From Ascaris suum (taxonomy: Eukaryota > Nematoda > Chromadorea > Rhabditida > Ascarididae), in NCBI GenBank assembly GCA_013433145.1, contig CM024181.1:2418001-2482000 (forward strand): 64,000 nt of DNA. Reading direction: 5' to 3'. The notes below the pieces were generated by a model. The model did not search any database, was not told the DNA's origin, and saw only the letters and a list, made by a program, of their open reading frames with translations. The position numbers were made by a program, and so were the translations under genes. Shown here one piece after another: positions 1 through 11,716 of this stretch. The first letter of the stretch is position 1, and the number at the start of each line of letters is the position of its first letter.

Positions 1-324
1 CTTGCTGTCCAGACATTAATGCTTCAACTGAAATATTCAAAAATTGTTGTTGATTTTTTGAGAATCTATTTCATCTATTACGATGAAAACTTTGTCTGCC
101 AATATTTCTAATTATCATAAGCGTAAAAAAAGGAATTCGACTGATGCGACTGACATCTGTCGTTGATATTTGTAAATGACGATTCAATGCTTATTTAAGA
201 TTTATTGAGAACCGTTTTTGTGGATTATTACCTCAGCTATTATAGTCATTATAGCCTGATTGTTTCTGTATTGGTGTTTTCCTGTTAGAAGTGATGAAAA
301 ATAATCGTCTCCGGTAAACTAAGT

Positions 325-396
325 CATAACAATATTGTCGCAATATGGATCTCCATTAGGCGTAACAATATTCTTGCAAAATGGACCTCCTCATAT
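325..396. repeat. Tandem duplication, 36-bp unit, 2 copies
   Basis: Two adjacent diverged copies start with CATAACAATATT and CGTAACAATATT, share TGGAYCTCC further on, and lie 36 bp apart (325 and 361). Confidence 0.7.
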
Positions 397-1550
397 ACAA
401 CTATTGCTACAATCATAGAGAATTTCTACGATATCCGCAATGAAACAAGACGATTGACTTTAGAGAAACAAAAAAAAACGTTGAATAGCAGATATATTAA
501 AAAAAAAAAGCAAAAATGCATAATCAATTAAGAAAAAAATGCATTTTCATAGCTAATGATGAATTAGCATAACGTCGCTTAAGTTAATTATAGCTTTCAA
601 ATAGAATTTTGTTGTCTAGACGAGAACAATTTCAAGGAGGTAAATAAAGAGTTATTCAAAAGTTAGAAAGTAAATGTTTTGTAAATTACATAAAACAAGG
701 GTTTTCAATGACGATTATGCATTTTTCTTAATTGATCTTTTTTTTTGAAACGGTTTAGCTGCTTGGGTCACCAAAAAAAGTGGAAAAGTGGATCAGTTCT
801 ATCCACAAATAGGTCGAATCAACCCACAAATTACAACGCTACAATTATTCACTTTGTAGCCCATCATCATTGGAACAATGTGCAGCATACGGCTAAGGGA
901 TTAGCAGGTATTTGATAGGTGAAAGTTGGCTTACGTCAGGTATAATAGCAACCGATAATTGCGATCTGTTGCGAGGTTTATGAGAGCAATAGAAGAGAAA
1001 TGGTCAACGAAAAAGAATTCCACATAAACGTGTCAACAAAGAAAATTACATTCGACATTGCTGAATTTCATCTATTACAATTCATGCTGAAATTAGACCA
1101 GAGTATTTCCGGAAACACACAAATGCATAGGTATTTTTGGCATTTATTATAACACGTTTACAATTGAGTGCTTACATGTTCTTTTTCCGCGTTTTTTCTT
1201 GTTGATTTTCAGGTTCCTTTAATTTTTTTTTTGCAGGTTGATTGAGCAGTAAATAAAAAATAGTGCAAGAAGAAAAGAAAAGTAACAGCCTGATGAAGGT
1301 CATCCGAATGGCTTATAGCGTTGCTGTGAATGATGCAAAGCAAGAATTGCTGTGCAAGTTGTGTTTTGTGTGAAGCACGCCAGACATAAACAACACACAA
1401 ATTATGCGTAGGCACTTATCATACGATGATTTGTGAATGCACTTTACATGCTTATCCACTTAATACACTCCAACGATCGTCCCTATGCTTAACACGAACC
1501 CACAACGCACAACAACAAATCTCCCATCACAATAACCACAACATTCATTA

Positions 1551-1571
1551 GTGGTCATTGGTCAGTGGTCA
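1551..1571 (+). promoter_or_regulatory. Three tandem TGGTCA half-sites with 1-bp spacing
   Basis: TGGTCA occurs three times at an exact 7-bp period, giving a DR1-type array. TGGTCA is close to the AGGTCA nuclear-receptor half-site. Binding is inferred only; the site lies about 9.9 kb upstream of the PTR start codon. Confidence 0.3.
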
Positions 1572-2852
1572 CTTCATGAACTCTGCAATGATCTTAGTCG
1601 AGAATTCATTGTAGCTCTCAGCATATTTCTTGCAGCGTTTGCAATAAATACGATTGCAATAAATCTTTCCAACCTACTAAACTTTTATCAAAAATATCCG
1701 GTTTACCTTAATAAATACCCAACCCCTGCCTGTTACAAAGCATTTCTTTATATTATAGAGATCTTATTAACTCTTTTCAAAAGGTATATATTGCAAAAAT
1801 ATTTTAATTACAAAAAAATAAATTGTTTCATGATCGGGCAGGTAAATTAGAATTGTAAAATTCCCGTAGAATAGAGTCAAAAATAGGAAAATATTTGCTT
1901 CACTCAGAGTGAAAAAAATTGTGGGACTTAAGTGGAGTTTTCGATTGATTGGCATCAATATCTCTGAGTAAATTGTATTTTGGGGTGTGTTGTATATGTT
2001 AGTATCAATGCGACATAATTAGCTACTGCACACTGAGAATGAACGCATAAAAAGATGAAGCCTAAAGAATGCTCACAATTAACGACAACATTTGAAACCT
2101 AAGGAAATATTTCCTGAAAGAAATCACTATGGAAATATTCGACTCGTTTTTCAAAGAATTGCACTCGAAAAAAAAAAGAATAATTTTGCGTGAATTTTTT
2201 ATTCAAAAACTATTTTTGCAATTATGGATCTTAGTGAGGTGAATATAGATGATAGGTGTTTAAAAAAAAGTCCTCTTAATAAAAAATTAAATATTAAAAA
2301 ACACTTTTAAAATATTTTCCCGAATAATGGTTATGCTTTAGCCACGTTATCTAATTTATAGGCCCCGAAAATGCTTTAAAAATTTACTTTTTAACTATTC
2401 TCGTAATAATTGTGAAAGGAAATAGTGCTATCGATTGGAATATATCGCTTATCATTCAAATAAAAAATAAAATTCAACATAAAATTTTCAAAACGTTTCG
2501 AAAAATTTGGATTTTTTTTTTAATGAGTGGATTGCTGCTTGCAGACTTATTTGATGTGTCATCAAAGTTTTTAGGGTTTATTTGATGTTCTGCGAAATAT
2601 TATTTTCATCAAACAAGATTGTATTCATAGTTTGACTGAGAATGAGCATCGGCTTGCTGATTAGTTAATTCGATCTTTGAAATGAAGCACTGATCCAATT
2701 GAGAGACGGGTCAGCGTTAAGAAGGTCGCTAACCCTCCACTCATTAACTTCTCGAAATGAAGCAACGATCCAGCCAACTGAGTAAACACTCACCCGCTTC
2801 AGTGACCGTTCATTGAGAGATTACTCTCACAAGGGAATGCAATCATGGGAAA

Positions 2853-2868
2853 TGACCACCAGTGGTCA
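2853..2868. promoter_or_regulatory. Everted TGACCA/TGGTCA pair
   Basis: TGACCA and TGGTCA are separated by 4 bp, so TGACCAC and GTGGTCA form an inverted repeat with a 2-bp centre. The half-site is the same hexamer as in the array at 1551, and the 13-mer AGTGGTCACTTCA is shared by both places. A regulatory role is inferred. Confidence 0.25.
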
Positions 2869-4700
2869 CTTCACTCTTCTATACTAAGACAGTTGCATAA
2901 TCAAACATTAAAGTGAGGAAGGAGAGGAAAGAAATTCGCAGATTTTACAATAAATTCCAGCCAACAAAATAAACGAGTGATATTTGATGACCTGTTAGCA
3001 GAGTTGATATTTTATTGCAACGAATTCATTGTTCGACAGTTTGTCATTTACCTTTTATATAAAAGGTATACCTATGCTCAGCTAGCTAACAAATCATAGA
3101 TAATAGAATGAATGACTTTGAACAATAGCTGCAAGAATCGGAAACTTGCCGACAAGAACGAATTAAGAAATATTTGCCGATTGAACATATGGCGACATTC
3201 CACAACATAGGAGCGAGCAAGGGCACCCAAGAAACTAGAACCTGTTTGTTGGAGACCAATGCCCTCCCACATTGGGCACAATCCTTTTGCAAATTGCATA
3301 CTTGAAACATTGCACGAATATGATTTTTTTAGTAAATATAAAATTACCTGTCATTCTACCATGAAATTACGATTGATTAGAAGAAGGAAGCAGAGAGGGG
3401 TTGATGGTAATAGAGTATTTGCATGATTATAGAGTATTATAGAGTGATATAGTACCATTATAATGATATCAGCACCATTATCATCAATGTTTTGCATATT
3501 TTATAGGCTTTATAATTTTTTGCAAACATTTCTTGACCAAGACTTCTCATCGATCTATGTTGACGAAAGCTGAGCTATTCATGGTCATAGAAAGCTTATA
3601 ATGTTTTTTTTGATATTTACACCATCATAGTCTTATAAAGTACAACAGTTTATGCAACCTTTTCTTCGCTGATATCAAAAACGATCAGAACATAAAATAT
3701 GCTTGGCGATTTTACAAAACGCACCTAATCATATATGCTGAAAGGAGTATTCATAGGAAGTAATAGTTGCAAGACAGATATCGCAATGGGTGGGCAAGCT
3801 GCCGATGGATGATGCTCTCATTAAGGGAATAATAGCTAAATGCCTAGAAAAGCTTTGATGAAAGCGAATCTAATGAAGCGTTATAAGCAGCGAATGCATT
3901 GCAATCTTATAAAAGAGAGCGGTACGTATATCAAAGGATTATGTTCACTGCATGAGGCTCCACATCGGCTCCTCTCCACCACCCACCTAGTTTGATGTGC
4001 CGCAAAATAAATCCCTCTCCATCATTATTTCACTCACAACAAAACAAATGTCACCTTTACAAGTGCAACCGTAAATCGCGCATTTAATATGCATATAGGT
4101 TTCAAGCAAATATCAAGAGATGAGTAAACGAATGATGGAAAAACTTATGCAAATGATGTGAATAGAGTACAGAAGAAGAAAAATAGATAAAGCGAAATGC
4201 GATTAATGAAAGTGGTGAAGAAGTTATGAAAGAAGATACAGTAATAACGAAATAGAAGCACAGGGGTATAATTCGTTTTTAAATGAAAGTTTCGTCAGAG
4301 ATGTAAGCTAATGTTGTGAAAAACTACATTATCATTGATTTTCGTCAGCTGAATTGATTATATCCCGTCCACCTCGCTCCCCCCTCTCTCCCCCATCCCT
4401 TTCCTTTCCTCCCGCATCTAATGAGAGGAGAGGCTAACCAAGAGGTTAATCAATGCATTTCTAAGCAGTATTAAATCATGTTATTAAAAACGTTTATAGA
4501 ATCGATTGGAAATTGTCTAACAAATGCGATAGTTACGAAAACAAGAAGATATTAAAAACACTCTAGATTGGAATATTAGTATTTTCAATTGTCTTATCTA
4601 ATGAAAAGATTTTGTTTGATGAATGAAAGAGATGGTAAATTTGCAATGGAATTTGCTCAGAGATTGATTATCAATATTAATCTTTGAGAATTCACCTTGG

Positions 4701-4764
4701 AAAATTGCATTAATCTTGCAAAATTGCATTCATCTTGCAAAATTGCATTAATCTTGCAAAATTT
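4701..4764. repeat. Tandem repeat, 19-bp unit, about 3.4 copies
   Basis: Near-identical units AAAATTGCATTAATCTTGC begin at 4701, 4720 and 4739. The second copy has one substitution (TTCATC), and a partial copy follows. The high identity suggests recent slippage or duplication. Confidence 0.85.
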
Positions 4765-7700
4765 TAGCAGAGCGTTCCGTTTTTAGCAATATTATTTCGA
4801 AAAACTATCAATAACGACATTCTCAATTCTCAAACATTATTCATTAAGAATTTAGAGGAAATTGCACTTTATTATAAATGGCATTTTGAGACAATATTTA
4901 AAAGGTGACCTTTAGACATTTCATTCATTAGAATTGAATTGATTTAGCAAAAGAACAGCGCAATAGCTGTGATGGCACTCTGCTAGACAACAAGTGATTA
5001 ATATTCACAAGAAAAGGATGAGATGCAAAATCGCATTTTTTACTAGTTAGATCCCATAAAAGCCTACCTTTGGTTTATCTAGCCAAAGTCGACAGGTAAT
5101 CTCCAACATTGTGTACTGAAATAATGAAAAGAATTTTGCGAGTGCAATGAGAGAGTTGCGGTCAAGAGCGTTGCTTTTCGTTGAAAGATATAATCGAAGT
5201 AATAATTACTGATAACTGCATATTTGATGTACTCTTATGCCTGCAACTTTCTCCTTTATATGCACAAAGTACCCTCTTCCATACTATTTTGTGAACAACC
5301 GATAATAAAAATGGCATTTATGGTATACATGCGTTTTGCCAATGAGTTGAATTCAATTTAAAAACACAAAAAAGTAATAATTGCGAATATTGGCATAGAA
5401 TAGTTGAAATGAATTTCTAAAACGAATTCCAATTGTAGTAAATCAGTTCTGATTTAGTGCCTCACTAGGAAACTGAAATTAATTTCACTCTTGTAATGCA
5501 GATTATTAGTACTGTTTATGAGCGATGCCTTAATCTCGTAATGCTTTACTATAACGCGCATTATTATACGATATTAATTTTGATAAATAATAAATTAAAT
5601 ATAATTTTAGCTCATGAAAATGTTATTCTCAGTATGGATTAAAAGATAGGTAAGAAACGCATATTGTGCAGTGATCAAATGGCTTTCTTCATTGTTACCG
5701 CCGTTACGCTAGAAATGCTCGAAAGTCTCTACTATACTAGTAAGAAATGAGAGCTTAAAATATAAGTTTGAAGAATATTTGTAATTTTTAAAGCAGTTCA
5801 CAGAATTACTTACAACATAAATAACCACTGTATGAGCAAGTACTATTTATTCAACTGCTTGTTAAAGAGACTGTCAATACAGTAAACAATGAGCACCTTG
5901 CAGAAACGTTCAAATCGGGCCCCCAAGTATTTGCCAAGTGTTGTAAGGTTGTATATGCTTAAAAGTTATTAAATAGATGGAAATGAACAATAAACATCTT
6001 ATAACAAACGTTATTTGCACGCTGCTCTAAGCATATTGAAATGGCCTTCATAAGGCGACTAGAATTAGCAATGCACTATCGAAAGCCATTCATAACTGTA
6101 ATATGCGATATTAATATCTTCGACGGAAATGCTGCAAAATTAGAAGCCGATAAAAGTGCAAATTTTGGTTGAATCCCATTCACCAACACATCAATTTTGA
6201 TGAGTTGAAAATACTCATGAGGGACTAACATCGTTAGCAGTAATTACTCAAAACGCCTAATATTTAGTAAAAAGTTGTGAAGTAAAATTTTTCTTAGATG
6301 ATGCATAAATATATGATTATGAGTAAATACAAGTGAATAAATAAATCTAGAGATATATAAGGTTATATTGTGTATTATTGTTGCAGATTTTATGCAAATA
6401 TAAATATCACAAGCAAACAATAAAAAAAAAACAATTTGTTGATTCATGGGTGCCCAAATTATGACACAAACAACTCCAACATATAATAAAGGTGCAATTG
6501 TGCTTCTAATATGAGTGCGTTATTTTTATTTGATAGGTTACACTCATTTGTATTCATTTTCAATGATAAGGCAAATCTTAGGATATAAGATAGCTCTCCT
6601 CAAAATTCTCCATAAAGGATGCTACCTTAAATATTAACTTATGTGCCGATTAATACAAAGAATAAAATAAGATAAGAAACCGACCATCAATATTTGCGAT
6701 TAAATTTTATTCCATCATGTTTGATAACTTCGAACTTCCATTTAAAAATTCATCGGCAGTATTATTGCTGAATTACTGTATTCTTACTTATTACATTGTT
6801 CTGCACAGTATTCAATCGACATCATTTTTTTCTTCAGATATCATTAAAATATATTCTGAGGAAAAAATCAAAGGAAATAGCACAACCTTTATGAGATGAA
6901 AAATTTCTGTGATAGGAAAGTGCTTCTATGTGATGACCTTCGGTCACTCATGGCGCTAATCTTTCACAGCGAATAGGCGCTAATCTATGATGAAGGTTCA
7001 GTTCATGCTCAATTGGCATCTTTGTCTCGCGCATTGAGCCGCATCTCGTCCTTCCGCATCCCACTTGACGACACCGCATGCTTGCATTTCTATCAAAGAG
7101 CACAACGCTTTGCAGTCTATGCAAATGTGAATGCATTCAGCAATTGTCCACTCGAAATAGAGCGGTCATTTCCTCTTTTCATACAGCACCAATCCACCAA
7201 ACGTTTTCATCGTTTTAGCGATCATCACCTCTAGAACCGAATAAATCTGATAATGAGCTCATCGCTTCTGTTAGGCGAATTACTGCTTCGGCTACGATGA
7301 TCATCGATAATAATTACGTGCAGTTGAAGTAGAAAAAAACTAGGAAAGATGCAATGTCCACTATGAAATTTTGATTTTAAGGACGCCTTGCTTGACCCCC
7401 ATCCTCGAAATCCGCATGTGTCGTTGATGGACATCTCTGTTCAAATGACCCCAATCTTTCTCGGAAAGTGACGAGTCATATCAATTGTTAAAAATAAATG
7501 ATCGAATGTAAATACATATTACTTCAATTGTTAATAATTAGTGAAAATATTGCAAACAGATTAACTCTTGAAAAAAAAAATATATTGCAAGCAAATTTGC
7601 ATAGTGTAATAATGAAAATGTGATAGGACTGAGTCCGTAAAAGGCTCCATACAACATCTCCAAAAAATCCGGAAAGCGTATTTGTTTGATGAAAAGCATC

Positions 7701-8667
7701 GTATTCCATGAGAATTACGCGCTCTCAAAAGGTATCAAATTTAGAGAATCCATCCTTTGGCCGTAAAACAATCGAATATATACTGAAAGGACGCGAAAGT
7801 CGCTTGTAAACGCAAATATCTTTCAAGTGTAAAATGCAAGATATGATGCGTATTGAGAATTTCCAATTAATAAAGATCGTTTTGAAAAGGTTTTTATAGC
7901 TAGTCATTTCTTCATTTTTGTTTATTTTTGTTTGGCATCGCATTTAGTCGATGTTGAAGTCTTAAAATTTGTGGAGCTTTTGTTTCTTATTTTAGCAATT
8001 TTTCAAAGACAGAATTTCGTTGTTCCAAGTTTTATTCCATTTCCTCTTTTCTCCACCTATAGGCAAGAGAGCGATTAACGAGACATACGGAGGGGCAATA
8101 AAAACATTGGTGGTCAAGTGACTGTTTTAAAAAAAAATGAATTTTTTAAAGGATTTTAAGTGATGAAGTTTCAAAACGTTTCTGCAAAATATCGGCTAAA
8201 ATGAGGAGAGAAATGAAAACGGAAAATGCGGCGAGCAGAGGAAACTTCTTGTTCTCCCCTTTGCACTCATGACATCTTAATGCTGATATGAGAAGCATCT
8301 AAAAACACTGTTGTGGTATCGCATTTTATAAAATATTAGTTTGAGAAGAGAACTATCGTATAGTTGCGCTTCAATGAAATCGAATTTGCAACCCCTCCCC
8401 ACCCCCTTGCATTATTGGAAATTTTGGGCAACCTGCTATGAAAAAGTTATGTGCTGCATAACTCATAAAAGAGGCAGTAGGGAGTCTTAAAAGTTGCTTT
8501 ACGGACGATGAATTACGTAAGTTTTTTTCATTTTGTTATGCTTTGAATATGCCGAGAGGTAAATTCGCGAATGAATGAATGTGCAGAGATACATGATTGC
8601 ATACTTAAGTAGTTTGCTGCGGTTCTATTTGAAATTTGTGTGCTCGTTCACCTTGACCGAGTTCACT

Positions 8668-8723
8668 ATTGCGCTCGATTCCAGGTGTTTATAATATTGC
8701 CCTCGATCCCAGATGTTCACAAT
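8668..8723. repeat. Tandem duplication, 28-bp unit, 2 copies
   Basis: Copies begin ATTGCGCTCGATTCCAG (8668) and ATTGCCCTCGATCCCAG (8696), each 28 bp long, with scattered substitutions. Confidence 0.75.
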
Positions 8724-10881
8724 ATGGACAACCTTTATTCTTAATTTGATTCGTCTTCAGATTTGAATTTGGAGTGCTGGAAAAAAAATGGCTGTTTTTT
8801 GGAGCTTCTCCGCTGCAACTATGAAACTTATCGACTGATGGGTTGCGAAGGAAAAAGAAAGGAAATTTAGAATGGCTTTGTCGAAGTGTCTTTAGTGCCA
8901 TGTAGTTTGGCCACGTACCTATCCCCCTGCTTTTCCCATCTCGCACCCCCCTTCTGCTTTATAGAGTGGACTATCGGCAATTGTGGCCAGCAATGAATAT
9001 GAAGAGAACGAGTGACCATTGGTGCGCGATGTTATTTTTGTCATTGTAATGCACACACTCGATGCAAACTCTTCGCATTTACGCATTCGACTCGCTTAAA
9101 TGGGTCAACATAGGCGTGGAAATTTGAGTGAGAGACAAGTTACCCCCTAAAACCGGGTGTCCTTTTGCCACTTCCCTCGTCTCTTAACCAAACCCCAAGA
9201 GATCATCACTTGCAACCAGCTGTTACGTTTTATCATTTTCTTTATATTTGTGCATAATCATGCAGCCAGATTAGTGGAATAGCGTAATTGACAGATGCGA
9301 GTGTGGTGTTTCCTTCCTCAAAACCTGCTGCGCAAGAATGCTAGCAGCTGAAAAAGTTTACAATCAACAAACATCAAATAGGGAAATTGTTGCTGTTGTT
9401 TTAGCTCCTCCTGATCTAAGGAGAGTTGAGGTACTCCTCTTCTCATCGCCTCTCTTCGAGCTCATATTTTGGATACTGCTTAAGCGCTAGTCTAAGCATT
9501 TTGTTCTCTTTGTTTTCGAGTTGTAGTGACCTTTCCTGACTGTTTTCACCTTATTTACAGTTGTTGAATATGACTACGTTATGAACTTTAACCTAATCAT
9601 AAGGTGACTGATTTGCCGAGTTAATGCAAGAGCCCAAACTTATCCGATTAGATCAGCGATGTGGTGATGATTGAGTTTATTCTACCGGTAGCCTAGTATA
9701 ATTGGTGGATCCATCTCTTAGTTTGTCACATCGAAACGAGCTGATGGCTTTAAATTCAATTGAGGTCTACATGTGGTGGGACTGTGCGTACCATTTTCTA
9801 TAATAGATAATATGACAGCAAATAAGACTGTCAACAAACGCTTCTGAAGCACTTGACGGCACGTTAAGAAGTTTGAATAGACCAATTGCTTGAAGTACAC
9901 CTCAGCCTAAACTATACAAAAATATTTGAAATATTTGACTACAACTTCTTCAGAATATTGCTTCAACGCTTTTTTATTGTGTTCGATGCGAGAGTAAATT
10001 ATATTGTTTATCAATGTGCTTTTCATTCGTATGTCCGCTTATCTCTTCTATAATTTTGAATTAAATCTTTAAAACGCTATAAGCACAAAATCTTTCAGAT
10101 CTGGTTTAAATTCCATCGCAATTGTAGTCGAAACTAAGTTTAACCCGTAACCGTGTGGAAAATGATCTAAGGTCCATGCTGGTTAGGTCAAGTCCCTCGT
10201 ACGATCGGAATGGAGTTTTAACTTATCTCTCCGGATGAAGTCGTGGTTTCCAGTCGTCCGCAATGGATCAGATCCGGTTTCAGATTTGCTAGCAATTGGG
10301 CTCGCAATCGATTTTATTTCGGATTTCAAACTTCAGTCAATAAAATACGGAACGTGACACTGATCTCCTTTTTCTCCAAAATTTCAAAGGGAGACAAAAA
10401 AAAACATCTTCTGATCAAAAAAAAACTTCATCAAAAAATTTTCTGATTTTGGCAAAATATTCCTTGAAAATTCATCTTGCAATATTTAACTATTTTTTCT
10501 ACCCTGTATGGCCATCGCTCCCTTTAAATTTGCTTGCTTTGCTTTACCTATTGAAACGGGCACGAATGAGACATCACTCCGGATCCAAAAGAGTGACGAT
10601 GAAGGTATTGGAGATAGACTTTATCAAGGTGGGATTTACCTTGTTTTATTCATGGGAAAGTAATTTGTTTGGAGTTTACTGAGTGAGGGATAGGAGGCAT
10701 TCGTCAAGACTCTGCGATGATCTAAGCTTAAGCTGTTTGCATCTTTGTCAAATTTGCAACCTTTATTTGCGTTGAGCACGTTTGCCTTTCCTATGATTTC
10801 ATCTCAGTGCTCAACGAATATAGCATAATAGTTGATACATATCACATATCAAATTCGAAGTGGATTATGGTGCGTTGGAAT

Positions 10882-10980
10882 TTTGCAAGCTAAGTTCTAG
10901 AGTTTGGAATTTGCAAGCCAAATTCTAGAGATTGCAGTTTGCAAGCCAGGTTCTGCAGTTTGCAATTTGCGAGCTGCAAC
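10882..10980. repeat. Tandem repeat, 28-bp unit, about 3.5 copies, upstream of the PTR gene
   Basis: Units beginning TTTGCAAGC start at 10882, 10910, 10938 and (partial, TTTGCGAGC) 10966, exactly 28 bp apart. The copies are diverged at several positions. The array ends about 470 bp before the PTR start codon. Confidence 0.85.
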
Positions 10981-11375
10981 TTTTAACCACTTAGACGAGA
11001 AACAAATGACTGTATTGTTACGTTTATGGGGATGTCGAATGTTTTAGATAAGCGAGTATGATTTGAATGCCGACGAATATTTGTTTGCTTTCTATGGCCA
11101 GTTGATTTGTTATTGAAATAGTTGCAAAAAATGCATCACAACAGTCTTCCTCTTTGCGTTCTCATTTGTTTATGAATCACATTTAATAATTTTTTCTCCG
11201 GATGTTTTGCGACATTACTCATTACTATTTGTTAATTACTCACTTGTTACTAATTGTTTTTGATATTTGTTATATTATTTGTTAAGCTTGTTTAGCTATG
11301 TGTTATTATGCAAAATATTGTGTTATATTATTACTTGATGTATTTCATCATTTATTATCTTACATTAGGTCATTA

Positions 11376-11388
11376 CAAGTAATTTCAG
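11376..11388 (+). promoter_or_regulatory. Candidate trans-splice or 5'UTR splice acceptor
   Basis: A T-rich stretch ends in TAATTTCAG at 11388, 62 nt before the PTR start codon. Nematode mRNAs are often spliced-leader trans-spliced at such sites just upstream of the start. It could equally be the acceptor of a 5'UTR intron. A short upstream reading frame (ATG at 11413, stop at 11430) lies between it and the start. Confidence 0.4.
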
Positions 11389-11450
11389 GAAAGGAACGAA
11401 AGTAATAAAGCGATGCTAATTACGAGTTAACAAATAACGCAAATTAGCCG

Positions 11451-11716
11451 ATGCGTTTCGATTGTGTGGAGAGGCGCTTGGCACTTCTATTTGCTAATTA
11501 TGCACGTTTCATTGTTTTCTTTCCTTGGCCGTTCATCATTCTACCGTCCATCGTTACGGTATCGTTGGGATCAGGACTTCTGCGTCATTCCGTAGCATTT
11601 ATTAAGGATGAGCTTGACCTCTATACGCCAACCGATGCTCTTGCACGTCGAGAATTGCAACAACTCGACACTCTTTTCCATATTAACGATTCCGATCCAT
11701 TTTATGCGAGTAGGCG
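11451..11716 (+). CDS. PTR exon 1: TM1 and start of loop 1
   Basis: Begins MRFDCVERRLALLF, followed by a hydrophobic segment (FIVFFPWPFIILPSIV) and the LYTPTDALARRE block found after TM1 in PTR proteins. Donor is CG|GTTAGT; 2 nt carry over and complete an Arg codon with exon 2. Confidence 0.9.

Larger units (their letters stand above)
1..11388. other. Non-coding flank upstream of the PTR gene
   Basis: No open frame here resembles a known family or joins through splice sites to another. The sequence is AT-rich with homopolymer A and T runs. It contains short tandem duplications at 325-396, 4701-4764, 8668-8723 and 10882-10980, listed separately, and half-site clusters near 1551 and 2853. A less AT-rich island at about 6930-7260 is open in both orientations for 60 to 73 codons, but shows no recognisable protein and no splice partner. 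It could be regulatory. Confidence 0.6.

Noticed and set aside
4701..4764. CRISPR-like array
   Set aside because: Units are contiguous 19-mers without spacers, in a eukaryotic genome; it is a plain tandem repeat.
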